64,000 bases of DNA from Actinacidiphila acidipaludis (GTDB lineage: Bacteria > Actinomycetota > Actinomycetes > Streptomycetales > Streptomycetaceae), in NCBI RefSeq assembly GCF_019890725.1, contig NZ_JAINZZ010000006.1, positions 186,001 through 250,000 on the forward strand, in the 5' to 3' direction. The translations under genes and the position numbers were made by a program. Below, in pieces: positions 7,512-16,193 of this stretch. The notes beneath the pieces were generated by a model that saw only the letters and a list, made by a program, of their open reading frames with translations, was not told where the DNA came from and ran no database searches. Numbering within the stretch: the first letter of the stretch is position 1; every line of letters starts with the position of its first letter.

Positions 7512-7757
7512 TCAGCCCTGGCTGACGTCGGCGCAGGAGTCGCCGAACGCCGGGTTGAGCAGGCCGATGACGTCGACGGTGTCACCGCACAGGTTGACCG
7601 GGATGTCGACCGGGACGGCGACGTCGTTGCCGGACAGCACGCCGGGGGAGTGCACGGCGGCACCGGCCGCGTCGGCGTCGGCGAAAGCCGGGGCAGCGGC
7701 GGCGCCGAGGGCGATCATGGTGCCGGCGGCCATGGCCGCGACCTTCGAGAACTTCAC
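7512..7757 (-). CDS. short chaplin
   Basis: 81 residues: signal peptide (MKFSKVAAMAAGTMIALGAA, cleaved near AFA about 26), then one chaplin domain containing SPGVLSGNDVAVPVDIP, the two conserved cysteines (LCGD and DSCAD) and LLNPAFGD. Short chaplins are secreted, self-assemble into amyloid at the air-water interface and lower surface tension so that hyphae can leave the medium. GTG start at 7757 is preceded by AAAAGGAGC. No clear sigma-BldN site was found upstream, although a 12-bp motif (CACTCGAATGGA) at 7909-7920 recurs upstream of the second rodlin. Confidence 0.95.
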   Translation of the reverse strand: MKFSKVAAMAAGTMIALGAAAAPAFADADAAGAAVHSPGVLSGNDVAVPVDIPVNLCGDTVDVIGLLNPAFGDSCADVSQG

Positions 7758-7971
7758 TTCTTGCTCCTTTTCCGAGAGCGGTGCCGTTTTCCCGTCACGG
7801 CCTTCGTGACGGGACGGCCGTAATGTCCGGGCCGGTGCACCGCTACGACGGACTAACGAGAACGCAGGAGATCAGGCAACTCCCCCGCGGCTCCCGCCGA
7901 TGACTATCCACTCGAATGGACGGTATTCAGGACCGGGTATTTCCGGGGAGCCGCGGGACCGGAAACGCCGG

Positions 7972-8012
7972 GCGGCCCCGGCGGGCCGACGAGGGTCGGC
8001 GGCCGGGGCCGC
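7972..8012 (-). terminator. hairpin downstream of second rodlin
   Basis: A 19-base GC arm (7972-7990) pairs with 7994-8012 across a GAG loop, 33 bases after the rodlin stop. Confidence 0.75.
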
Positions 8013-8044
8013 ACGGGGCCGGGGGCACGGGCCGGCGCCCGGCG

Positions 8045-8455
8045 TCAGCCGTTCTGCGTGCCGTTGCCTGAGAGCACCGGGATGTTGTCCAGGATGTGCG
8101 ACAGCGGCTCGTCGCCCTTGGACTGCGTGGAGTTCTCCGTGCACTGCTGGTTCTGCGGCGAGGACAGCACGTTGAGGTCCTGCACGGTGATCGGGACGAC
8201 ACCCACCAGCGAGCCCAGGTTGGCCTTCGCGGGCAGCGCGATGCAGGGCTTGTTCAGCGAGCCCTGGACGAGCGCGAAGGACGGGCTCATGTAGCCGCTG
8301 GTGTACGTGTTGCCGTACGCCTGCGTGGAGTCGTTCCCGTTGGCGGTGGTGGTGCCCTGCGAGTCACCGAGCGCCATCGCCTGCGGGGCGACCGTCGCGG
8401 AGACGCCCGCGAAGGAGGCGGCGACAGCAGCCGTCGCGAGGATCTTCTTGATCAC
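8045..8455 (-). CDS. rodlin (second copy)
   Basis: 136 residues from a GTG at 8455 with AAAGGACC upstream; the frame runs far upstream but without a signal peptide there. Signal peptide MIKKILATAAVAASFAGVSA, then the rodlin motifs LVQGSLNKPC, VQDLNVLSSPQNQQC and SHILDNIPVLSGNG. It forms the rodlet layer with its paralogue at 5523-5930. The two rodlins flank the sheath locus and both diverge most in the centre. CATTAC-N16-GGTTGG upstream (8502-8529 on the minus strand) resembles a weak sigma-BldN promoter. Confidence 0.95.
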   Translation of the reverse strand: MIKKILATAAVAASFAGVSATVAPQAMALGDSQGTTTANGNDSTQAYGNTYTSGYMSPSFALVQGSLNKPCIALPAKANLGSLVGVVPITVQDLNVLSSPQNQQCTENSTQSKGDEPLSHILDNIPVLSGNGTQNG

Positions 8456-8854
8456 GGTTGGTCCTTTGAGAGAGGGTGCCCCGGTACCAGGGCCGATCTG
8501 ACCAACCCCGCAGCCCCGCGTTGGTAATGATCCTTCACTCGAATGGATAAAAGGGGCATGACGAGGGACGTTCACCCTCGCGCAGGGGTGTCGAATCGGC
8601 CTCCGCGTTGACCTTTCGTCAATACGGATCATGCGATCGTCATACGAAATCAAGAGCAGTGAAGTGCCGCGCGTCGTACGCCATTTCGCCGCAGAACGTG
8701 CATTCCTGTTGTGGGGATTACCTGACAGGCACGGGATTCGTTGACTGCACGCGGCCCACCGCTCACCGACGGGGAACGCGGGCCGCGGTCTGACTGGACT
8801 TGGGCTTCTCCGGGGTCGCCCGGAGCAGTCCCGGAGAGAGGGAACGGCGCCGCA
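8456..8854. other. divergent intergenic region between rodlin and polysaccharide operon
   Basis: About 400 bases, lower in GC than the coding DNA. It holds the rodlin promoter element, the repeated motif TCACTCGAATGGAT (8535-8548; similar at 7908-7920), and a possible -35 TTGACC at 8608 for the rightward operon, without a convincing -10. The operon's ribosome site GAGAGAGGGA lies at 8835-8844. A short Cys-containing frame at 8608-8793 has no codon bias and is not called. Confidence 0.6.
8494..8529 (-). promoter_or_regulatory. candidate promoter with the element shared by both rodlins
   Basis: GGTTGGTCAGATCG (8494-8507, minus strand) repeats the element found before the first rodlin. CATTAC lies 16 bases ahead of the GGTTGG. 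Match to the sigma-BldN consensus is 4/6 plus 4/6, so it is weaker than at 5989. Confidence 0.4.
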
Positions 8855-10018
8855 ATGCCGCAACATCCTTACGGACTCGCCGGGTTGACGGTGCTCCACA
8901 TGACGCAGCCCGTCGAGGGCGGCGTCGCGCGCGTCGTCACCGATCTCGCCGCCGCGCAGGTGCGGGCGGGCGCTCGCGTCGTCGTGGCGTGCCCGCCGCA
9001 GGGGCCGTTGGCGCACGCGGTCACGGCCGTGGGGGCCGAGACCGCCCGCTGGCCGGCCCGCCGCTCGCCCGGGCCTGCGCTGCCGGTGGAGGTCACCGCG
9101 GCCGCCCACATCCTCGGCGACGTCGATCCCGACCTGCTCCATCTGCACAGCGCCAAGGCGGGGCTGGCCGGGCGGCTGGCGGCGCACGGCACCGTCCCCA
9201 CGGTCTTCCAGCCGCACGCCTGGTCCTGGGAGGCCGCCCGCGGGCCGGTCCGCGCGGCCGCGCTGCGCTGGGAACGGCACGCCACCCGGTGGACCGAGCG
9301 CGTGCTGTGCGTCAGCCGGGCCGAGTGCGCGTCGGGCCAGACGCACGGGGTCCGCGCCGCCTACACGGTGGTCCCCAACGGCGTCGACACCGGCCACTTC
9401 ACCCCGGCCGCGGACCCCGCCGCCGTCCGCGCCGCGCTCCCGGCCCTGTCCGGGCTCGACCCGGCGGCGCCCCTGGTGGTGTGCGTGGGCCGGCTCTGCC
9501 CGCAGAAGGGCCAGGACGTGCTGCTGGACGCCTGGCAGTCGGTCGGCGCCAGGCTGCCCGGCGCGCTCCTGGTGCTCGTCGGCGACGGTCCCGACGCCCG
9601 CCGCCTGATGGCCCGGGCCCCCGACCGCGTCCTGCTGGCCGGCCCGGTGGCCGATCCGCTCCCCTGGTACCAGGCGGCGGACGTCGTCGTGCAGCCGTCC
9701 CGCTGGGAGGGCATGGCCCTGGCCCCCCTGGAGGCGATGGCCTGCGGCCGGCCGGTCGTGCTCACCAATGTGGCGGGCGCCCGGGAGAGCCTCCCGGCCG
9801 AGGACGGCGACCACGTGGTGCCGGTCGGCGACGAACGGGCGCTGGCCTCGGCCCTGCTGCGGCTGCTCACCGACACGGGACTGCGGGGCGACGCCGGCCG
9901 GCGCGGCCTCGCCCACGTCCGCGAGCAGCACGCCGTCGACACCACCACGGCCGCTGTCGCCGACCTCTACGCCCGGCTCGTCGCCCTCCCCGCCCCCACG
10001 CTGGGAGCCGCCCGATGA
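8855..10018 (+). CDS. GT4-type glycosyltransferase
   Basis: 387 residues, first gene of the exopolysaccharide operon. The N-terminal Rossmann half starts LTVLHMTQPVEGGVARVV (the GG loop that binds acceptor) and has LLHLHSAKAGLAGRL. The C-terminal half has VGRLCPQKGQDVLLDAW and the nucleotide-sugar-binding E-x7-E region in WEGMALAPLEAMACGRPVV. GT-B fold family 4 enzymes transfer a sugar from an NDP donor with retention. ATG at 8855 was chosen for its GAGAGAGGGA site; a longer frame to 8741 lacks one. Its stop overlaps the next start (ATGA), so translation is coupled. It likely adds the second or a later sugar of a lipid-linked repeat unit on the cytoplasmic face. Confidence 0.9.
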   Translation: MPQHPYGLAGLTVLHMTQPVEGGVARVVTDLAAAQVRAGARVVVACPPQGPLAHAVTAVGAETARWPARRSPGPALPVEVTAAAHILGDVDPDLLHLHSAKAGLAGRLAAHGTVPTVFQPHAWSWEAARGPVRAAALRWERHATRWTERVLCVSRAECASGQTHGVRAAYTVVPNGVDTGHFTPAADPAAVRAALPALSGLDPAAPLVVCVGRLCPQKGQDVLLDAWQSVGARLPGALLVLVGDGPDARRLMARAPDRVLLAGPVADPLPWYQAADVVVQPSRWEGMALAPLEAMACGRPVVLTNVAGARESLPAEDGDHVVPVGDERALASALLRLLTDTGLRGDAGRRGLAHVREQHAVDTTTAAVADLYARLVALPAPTLGAAR

Positions 10019-12603
10019 CCGCCGACGCCCGCGATCTCACCCCGGCCTCCTCCGAAGAGCCGCAAGGCCCCGGAACGCCCCCGGGCGCCCAGGACAAGCC
10101 GCGCACGCGCCCGGGGAACGCCACCCGGAACGACGCGGGCGGCCACACAGAGCCGCGCGCGACGGCGCGACCGGCCACGACCGCCCGCGCGAAGGACCCG
10201 CACCCCAAGGGCCACGACAAGCGCCGCAGAAGCCTGGGCCACGGCGCCACCAACCACGGCCGCCCCGAGGCCGACCCGCCACCCCCGGGCCGCGACGGCG
10301 ACCCGGCGGCCACCCCACCGCCCCCGACCGAGGCCGCGACGGCAACCCACGCAAAAGGCCACGACAAAGCGCTCGGGACCGCGGCGCACGACGTGACCAA
10401 CCACAGCACCTCGCACAAGGGCAACGGCGACAGCAACGACGCCGCCCAGGCCGCGGAACAGGCGCCGCCCGCCACCGACCCCACGACCGCAACCCACGCA
10501 AAAGGCCACGACAAAGCGCTCGGGACCGCGGCGCACGACGTGACCAACCACAGCACCTCGCACAAGGGCGACGACGGCAACGACGCCGCCCGGGCCGCAG
10601 CACAGGCGTCGCCCGCCTCGGCGAAGCCGCACCCGGCTCCTCGGCCCGTCCCGCACTCAGCCCCGCCACCCGCTACCGGTGCGCCGGCCGCAGGCCACCT
10701 CGTACCGCTGCTCCCGCCGGTGATCCCGCTTCCCACGTCCGCCGAGGCCGTCGGCCACTTCACCCACCTGGGGCCGTACGCGCCGCGGGCGGCAGCGGCG
10801 GCGCTCCCCGCGGCGGGGGGCGACACCCTGCACCTCGGCCCCTACGCCAAGCGCGGGAAAGCCGCCCGCCCCGCGGCCGGGTGCGATACGGTCCTGACGC
10901 TGTGGGCGGGGGCGGGCGTGCCGAGCCCCGGGCCCGCGGCCCTCGTCTCCGTGGAAACGGCGACCGCCGGCCACCGCAGCACCGTCGTCGCCCTGCGCCC
11001 CGAACAGCCGCTGCAGCAGGCCGTATCGCCGTCGGCCACACCGTCCCTCGCCCCTTCGGCCGCGCAACTCTCCGCAGCGTCCGTCCCCACCACGGCACCG
11101 CAGGCGGCGCCACGGGACGTCCCCCGTCCGCCGTCGCTTCCCCCGGCCCTCGTGGGGCTGCCGGGCGAGGAGACGGACGAGGGCCGGGGCACGGGACGGC
11201 GCACCGGGCCGCAGCCCCGCCACCGCGCCTTCCGCCCGCGCGGCGGCGCCGTGCTGATGGCCGCGGACGCGGCCGGCGCGCTGGCGGGCGCGCTGTGTGC
11301 CGGGGAGGGCGTGACGGCCGCCGCGGTCGCCCTGGCCGTGCTGCTCGCCGCCCTGTACAAGGGCGGCCTGTACCGGCCGGGCTTCGCGCCCTCGGCCCTG
11401 GCCGAGGTGCCGGCGATCGCCGCCCGGGCGGCCCTCGGGTGGGGCGTGGCCGCCGTCGTCGTCACCACGATGGACGTGCCCACGCTGCTGTGCGCGACCG
11501 CGGCCACTGCCGCGTTCGGCTGTCTGCTGCGCGCCCTGGTGCACGCGGTGCGGCGCCGGGCCGCCCGCCGCGCGCCCGCCTCCACGCTGATCGTGGGCGC
11601 GGGGCCGGGCATCCGGCAGGTCGCGGCCGCGCTGCACGGTCATCCCGAGTACGGCATGCGCCCGGTGGGCGTGGTCACGCCGGGGCCGGGCGCGGACGCG
11701 TCGGACCCCGCCGTCCGGCTGCTGGCCGCCGCCCTGCACGCGCAGGCGCCGGACGACCCGCCGGACGTGCCGCTGCCGGTGCTGGCGGGCCACGCCGAGA
11801 TCACCCGCGCGGTGATCCAGAACTCCGTGCGCTCGGCGGTCGTGGTCGGTCCGCCGACTCTCGACGCTCGGACGACCGCGACGGTGCGGCTGCTGGCCGC
11901 GCAGGGCTGCTGCATCTGGCACGCCGAGGAGGGCGGCCGTCCCCGGCGCGGGCCGGCCGCCGCGGCGCACCTGTGGGGCTTCTCCTGCCGTCGGCTGGAG
12001 GTCGAGCCGTACCCGGTGCCGCGCCCGGGCCGGTGGGCCAAGCGGGCGCTCGACGCGGGCGCGGCCGGGTTCGCGCTGCTGCTGCTCTCCCCCGTGCTCG
12101 GGGGCTGCGCCCTGGCCGTGCGGATCGCGGACGGCCCCGGCGTGCTCTTCCGGCAGGAGCGGATCGGGCTGGGCGGACGGCCGTTCACCCTGCTGAAGTT
12201 CCGCACGCTGCGGCCGCGCGACTCCGACGAGTCGGCGACCCGCTGGAACGTCGCGGGCGACCACCGGATGAGCGCGGTCGGCCGCCTGCTGCGCCGCACC
12301 TCGCTCGACGAGCTGCCGCAGTTGTGGAACGTCCTGCGCGGCGACATGAGCCTGGTCGGCCCGCGGCCCGAACGCCCTTACTTCGTCGAGCAGTTCAGCA
12401 CCGTCTATCCCGGCTACGAGGACCGGCACCGGATGCCCGCCGGGCTCACCGGGCTGGCCCAGGTGCACGGGCTGCGCGGGGACACCTCGATCGCCGACCG
12501 GGCGCGGTTCGACAACCACTACATCGACAGCTGGTCGCTGTGGCAGGACGTGGCGATCATGCTGCGCACGGTCCGCGCGCTGATCCGGTTGGGCGGCAGC
12601 TGA
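10015..12603 (+). CDS. polyprenyl-phosphate sugar-phosphotransferase with long N-terminal His-rich repeat region
   Basis: 862 residues. Residues 1 to about 405 are low-complexity and probably disordered. They contain two exact 27-residue repeats (about 110-136 and 159-185; core KGHDKALGTAAHDVTNHSTS), a degenerate third (about 61-85) and two HLGPYA motifs. From about 410 come membrane helices, a CoA-binding-like Rossmann domain (STLIVGAGPGIRQVAAAL), and from about 676 a bacterial sugar transferase domain with KFRTLRP, the DELPQLWNVLRGDMSLVGPR block and GLTGLAQVHG. The domain transfers sugar-1-phosphate to undecaprenyl phosphate and starts repeat-unit synthesis. Normal relatives are 450-500 residues, so the N-terminal extension is unusual. 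ATG overlaps the GT4 stop. Confidence 0.92.
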   Translation: MTADARDLTPASSEEPQGPGTPPGAQDKPRTRPGNATRNDAGGHTEPRATARPATTARAKDPHPKGHDKRRRSLGHGATNHGRPEADPPPPGRDGDPAATPPPPTEAATATHAKGHDKALGTAAHDVTNHSTSHKGNGDSNDAAQAAEQAPPATDPTTATHAKGHDKALGTAAHDVTNHSTSHKGDDGNDAARAAAQASPASAKPHPAPRPVPHSAPPPATGAPAAGHLVPLLPPVIPLPTSAEAVGHFTHLGPYAPRAAAAALPAAGGDTLHLGPYAKRGKAARPAAGCDTVLTLWAGAGVPSPGPAALVSVETATAGHRSTVVALRPEQPLQQAVSPSATPSLAPSAAQLSAASVPTTAPQAAPRDVPRPPSLPPALVGLPGEETDEGRGTGRRTGPQPRHRAFRPRGGAVLMAADAAGALAGALCAGEGVTAAAVALAVLLAALYKGGLYRPGFAPSALAEVPAIAARAALGWGVAAVVVTTMDVPTLLCATAATAAFGCLLRALVHAVRRRAARRAPASTLIVGAGPGIRQVAAALHGHPEYGMRPVGVVTPGPGADASDPAVRLLAAALHAQAPDDPPDVPLPVLAGHAEITRAVIQNSVRSAVVVGPPTLDARTTATVRLLAAQGCCIWHAEEGGRPRRGPAAAAHLWGFSCRRLEVEPYPVPRPGRWAKRALDAGAAGFALLLLSPVLGGCALAVRIADGPGVLFRQERIGLGGRPFTLLKFRTLRPRDSDESATRWNVAGDHRMSAVGRLLRRTSLDELPQLWNVLRGDMSLVGPRPERPYFVEQFSTVYPGYEDRHRMPAGLTGLAQVHGLRGDTSIADRARFDNHYIDSWSLWQDVAIMLRTVRALIRLGGS
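10342..10569 (+). repeat. 81-bp direct repeat inside the sugar transferase gene
   Basis: Bases 10342-10422 and 10489-10569 are identical, 147 bases (49 codons) apart, keeping frame. Identity includes third codon positions, so the duplication is recent or maintained by conversion. Confidence 0.95.
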
Positions 12604-15600
12604 TGGCCGTCGCCCTGTCGCCCGCCCGCCGCCCGGGCGGACCGCCGCCCGCACGGACGCGCGGGCCCGGCCGTTCCCCGCGACGCGGCACGCTGCCCCG
12701 TTCCCTTCGGTCCCTGCGCTCCCTGCGGCCGGCCCGGTTCGCCCCGCTCGCGCCGGCCATGGTCACGGTGCTGCTGCTGGCCGCACCCGTGCACACCGGG
12801 GACGTCAGCGCGTCCGGCAAGGTCACCCCGGCGGACGCGGCGTCCGCGGTGCTGGTCCTGGCCTGCGTGGTGCGCCTGGTCCGCGGTGCGCGGCCGCGGC
12901 TCGCGCCGCTCGGGGCGGTGGTGCTGGGCGCGCCCGTCCTGGGCTTCGCCGTCGCCGCCGTGACGTCCCTCGACCCGGGCGCCGGGGTCGCCGGATTCCT
13001 GCGCTACGTCCAGGTGTTCGTCGTGGTCCCGGCCGCGGTCGTGCTGCTGCTGCGCGACCGGCGGGACTTCGCGGTCGTCGCCGGCACGGTCGTCGCCCTG
13101 GCCCTGGCGCAGGGCGCGGTCGGGGTCTGGCAGTACGCGACGGGCACCGGCGCGTCGTACGCGGGCCAGGACGTGCGGGCCGTCGGCACGTTCGGGCCGT
13201 CCGACGTGATGGGCATGGCCACGGTCGTCGCCTACGGTCTGGTGATCGCGGCGGCCTACGCCCTCGCGCCCGGCGGGTCGCGCCGGCTGCGGCTGGGCGC
13301 ACTGGCCTGCACCGCCGCGCTCGCCGTGCCCCTGGTGGTGTCCTTCAGCCGCGGGACGTGGATCGCCACGGCGGTGGCCTGCGGCGCCATGACGCTGCTG
13401 GCCGGGCGGCGGCAGGCCGTCCGCGTCCTGGCGGTCATGGCCGCGGGCGGGTGCCTGCTGGTGGGCGGGGTGGGCGTCGGCTCGCAGATGATCAGCCAGC
13501 GGGTCGCCAGCATCACCCAGGTCACGAGCGCGCCCGACCCCTCCGTCACCGACCGGTACGCGCTGTGGAACGCGGCCGTGTCGATGTGGCGGGAGCACCC
13601 GGTGACGGGGGTGGGCCTCAAGCGTTTCCCCGACGAACGCGACTCGCACGCCTCGCTGGCGCTGTCGTCCGGCAGCGACACCGCGGGGGCCGGGCAGGCC
13701 TTCACCCGCGAGCCGCTGCTCTCGCCGCACAACATGTACCTGCTGGTGCTGAGCGAACAGGGCCTGCTGGGCTGCGCGTTGCTCACCGGGTCGTGGGCCG
13801 CGCTCCTGGTCGCCGGCACCGCCCGGCTGCGCGACCGGCCCCGCGTGTCCGGCCCTCGCGGCGGGGACGGCGGCTTCGCCGCGGACGGCCGTCCCGCGAC
13901 CCGCGGCGGCGTCGTCCCGGCGGCGCGCCTCGGTCCGGCCCGCGGCTCCGTCGCGCGCCATCGCCCGGGTCCGCCAGCCTGCGGTCTGGCGGCCGTCGGG
14001 CTGCTGCTGTGGACGTGCGTGGACTTCCTCTACGCCGACATCGGCGGCCCCGCCACCGTGCTGACCGCCCTGATCCTGGGCCTCTGCGCGTGGTGGCCGC
14101 TGCACGCCTCCGCCGCGCCCGCCCGTCGTACCGCCCGCCGTACCGCCCGCCGCGTGCCGACCGGCCGGGCGCCCGGTGCCCCCGCACCTGCCCGCCCGAA
14201 CGGCGGCCGCCCGATCCGCCGCCCGAGCTGGGCCGTCGAGCCCCAGGCCGACCGGACCGCCGCGGCGCCGGGTGGGACCCGGAAGACGATTCCGGCTGCG
14301 GGGACCGCTCCGCCCCGCCGCGCGACGGCGACCGTCCCGGCCACGGCACCCCGCCGGAGGGTGACCATCCCGACCACGGCCGACCGCACAGCACCCGTGG
14401 CGACCGCGCCCGGCCCGACCACGGCCGAACCCACGGCACCCCGCCCGGCGACATCTCGCCCGACCGCAACCGAACGCACAGCACCCGTCGCGACCGCACC
14501 CGTCCCGACCGCCCCCACACGCCCGCGCCCGCCCGCGGCCGGTCCGGCCGGTCCGGGAGGTCCGCCAGGTCCGGCCGGGCGCGCCGTCCCACCGCGGCCG
14601 AAGCGCCCCGCCGCCGAAAACCGCGGCGGCGGAGGGGGGTTGGCGCGGGCGGCCGGGATGACGGCGGCGCTGACCGTCGCGGGCTCGGTGCTCGGGCTGG
14701 TCCGCGACCAGACCGTGGCCCATCTGTTCGGCGCCGGCGCGGAGAGCGACGCGTTCCTCGTCGCGTGGACGGTGCCGGAGATCGCCGCGACCGTGCTCAT
14801 CGAGGACGCGATGGCGCTGCTGATGGTGCCGGCGTTCAGCGCGGTGCTGGCCCGCGGCACCGGGCCGCGCCCGCTGGTGCGCGGCACGCTGCCCCGGCTG
14901 CTGGCGCTGCTCGGCGTGCTGACCGCGGGCCTGGCCGCGGCCGCCCCCGTGCTGGTGCGGGTGCTCGCGCCGGGGCTGGCCGACCCGGGGACGGCCGTGG
15001 CCTGCACCCGGCTGACCGCCCTGACGGTGTTCACCTTCGGCCTGGCCGGCTACGTCAGCGCCGCGCTGCGCGCCCAGCGCCGTTTCGTGCCGCCGGCCGC
15101 GATCTACGTCGCGTACAACGCCGGCATCGTCGGCACCCTGCTGGCCCTGCACGGCCGCTACGGGGTGCGGGCCGCCGCCGCCGGAGTGGCGGTCGGGGGC
15201 GTCCTCATGGTGCTCATCCAACTCCCGGCGTTCGTGTGGGGAATGGGCCGGACCCATCGTGAACCCGGAGCGGCGGCGCGACCGGAGGAGGAAGCGGGCG
15301 GCGGCCGGGACGCGGGCGCGCCCCCGCCGCGGCGCACGGACACCCTGGCGCTCGCCCTGGTCGTCCCCGTCGTGGTGTTCACCGTCGGACGTCAGGCGCA
15401 GGTGCTGCTGGAGCGGTTCTTCGCCGCGCCCCTGCCCGCCGGGGCCATCTCGCATCTCAATTACGCGCAGAAGATCGCGCAGTTGCCGATGGTGATGTCG
15501 CTGATGATCTGCACGGTCACCTTCCCGGCTGTCTCCCGCGCCCTCGCACTCGGCGACCGGGAACGCGCCCGGAAGCGGGTCGAACGCGACCTGACGCTGG

Positions 15601-16193
15601 CCGCGGTCGTGGTGCTGCTCGGCGCCGCGTATGTCGTCGGCTGCGCGCCGGCGATCGTCCATGTGCTGTTCCAGCGCGGCGAGTTCGGCCCCGCCGACAC
15701 CACCGCGACCGCCTCCGTGATGCGGGTGTACGCGCTCGGGCTGCTGGGCCAGACGATGGTCGGCGCGCTGGTGCGCCCGTACTTCTCCGCCGCCCGGCCG
15801 ACCTGGTACCCGGCGGTCGCGATGGGCGCCGGCCTGCTGGTGACGGCGGCCGGTGACGCCGCCACCGTCGGGCCGTGGGGCGCCTACGGCATCGCCGCCG
15901 GGAACGCGGCGGGCATCACCGTCACCGCCGTCCTGCTGCTGCGCGGCATCGGCGTCCACAGCGTCGCCGTCCGCGCCCGCAGCCTCGCCCCGGGGCTCGT
16001 CAGGATCGCGCTCGCCGCGACCGCCGCGGCCGGCGCCGGCTGGGCGCTGACCGCCGCGGTCCCGGTCGCGCTCGCCGCGGCCGCGCTCGGCGCGCTCGCC
16101 GTGCCGGCGGTGTTCGCCGCGGTGGCGCTGGCCCTGAGCGCCCCGGAACTCCCCTCTCTGCTCGCCTCCGTGACACGTAAGGCCCACCCATGA
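12603..16193 (+). CDS. O-antigen ligase/polymerase-like protein fused to a MurJ/Wzx-like flippase
   Basis: 1196 residues in one uninterrupted frame; ATG overlaps the previous stop as TGATG. Residues about 50-500 form a multi-spanning Wzy_C/O-antigen-ligase domain with VVSFSRGTWIA (about 243-253), the periplasmic-loop region RYALWNAAVSMWREHP (about 317-332) and SPHNMYLLVLSEQGLLG (about 374-390). A Pro/Thr/Ala-rich linker of about 180 residues follows. Residues about 680-1196 are a MurJ/MVIN-type MOP flippase (GSVLGLVRDQTVAHLFG, DAFLVAWTVPE, then FAAPLPAGAISHLNYAQKI). Flippase and polymerase are normally separate proteins of the Wzx/Wzy pathway. No internal ATG/GTG with a good ribosome site was obvious at the flippase start. 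It probably exports and polymerises lipid-linked repeat units. Confidence 0.9.
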   Translation: MAVALSPARRPGGPPPARTRGPGRSPRRGTLPRSLRSLRSLRPARFAPLAPAMVTVLLLAAPVHTGDVSASGKVTPADAASAVLVLACVVRLVRGARPRLAPLGAVVLGAPVLGFAVAAVTSLDPGAGVAGFLRYVQVFVVVPAAVVLLLRDRRDFAVVAGTVVALALAQGAVGVWQYATGTGASYAGQDVRAVGTFGPSDVMGMATVVAYGLVIAAAYALAPGGSRRLRLGALACTAALAVPLVVSFSRGTWIATAVACGAMTLLAGRRQAVRVLAVMAAGGCLLVGGVGVGSQMISQRVASITQVTSAPDPSVTDRYALWNAAVSMWREHPVTGVGLKRFPDERDSHASLALSSGSDTAGAGQAFTREPLLSPHNMYLLVLSEQGLLGCALLTGSWAALLVAGTARLRDRPRVSGPRGGDGGFAADGRPATRGGVVPAARLGPARGSVARHRPGPPACGLAAVGLLLWTCVDFLYADIGGPATVLTALILGLCAWWPLHASAAPARRTARRTARRVPTGRAPGAPAPARPNGGRPIRRPSWAVEPQADRTAAAPGGTRKTIPAAGTAPPRRATATVPATAPRRRVTIPTTADRTAPVATAPGPTTAEPTAPRPATSRPTATERTAPVATAPVPTAPTRPRPPAAGPAGPGGPPGPAGRAVPPRPKRPAAENRGGGGGLARAAGMTAALTVAGSVLGLVRDQTVAHLFGAGAESDAFLVAWTVPEIAATVLIEDAMALLMVPAFSAVLARGTGPRPLVRGTLPRLLALLGVLTAGLAAAAPVLVRVLAPGLADPGTAVACTRLTALTVFTFGLAGYVSAALRAQRRFVPPAAIYVAYNAGIVGTLLALHGRYGVRAAAAGVAVGGVLMVLIQLPAFVWGMGRTHREPGAAARPEEEAGGGRDAGAPPPRRTDTLALALVVPVVVFTVGRQAQVLLERFFAAPLPAGAISHLNYAQKIAQLPMVMSLMICTVTFPAVSRALALGDRERARKRVERDLTLAAVVVLLGAAYVVGCAPAIVHVLFQRGEFGPADTTATASVMRVYALGLLGQTMVGALVRPYFSAARPTWYPAVAMGAGLLVTAAGDAATVGPWGAYGIAAGNAAGITVTAVLLLRGIGVHSVAVRARSLAPGLVRIALAATAAAGAGWALTAAVPVALAAAALGALAVPAVFAAVALALSAPELPSLLASVTRKAHP

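Noticed and set aside
7872..8202. Overlapping frames in the short chaplin-rodlin gap
   Set aside because: They are antisense shadows of the rodlin and of the GC-rich hairpin; no starts with ribosome sites.
8608..8793. 61-codon frame with four Cys between rodlin and GT4 gene
   Set aside because: No ribosome site, no third-position G/C bias, AT-rich promoter region; random frame.
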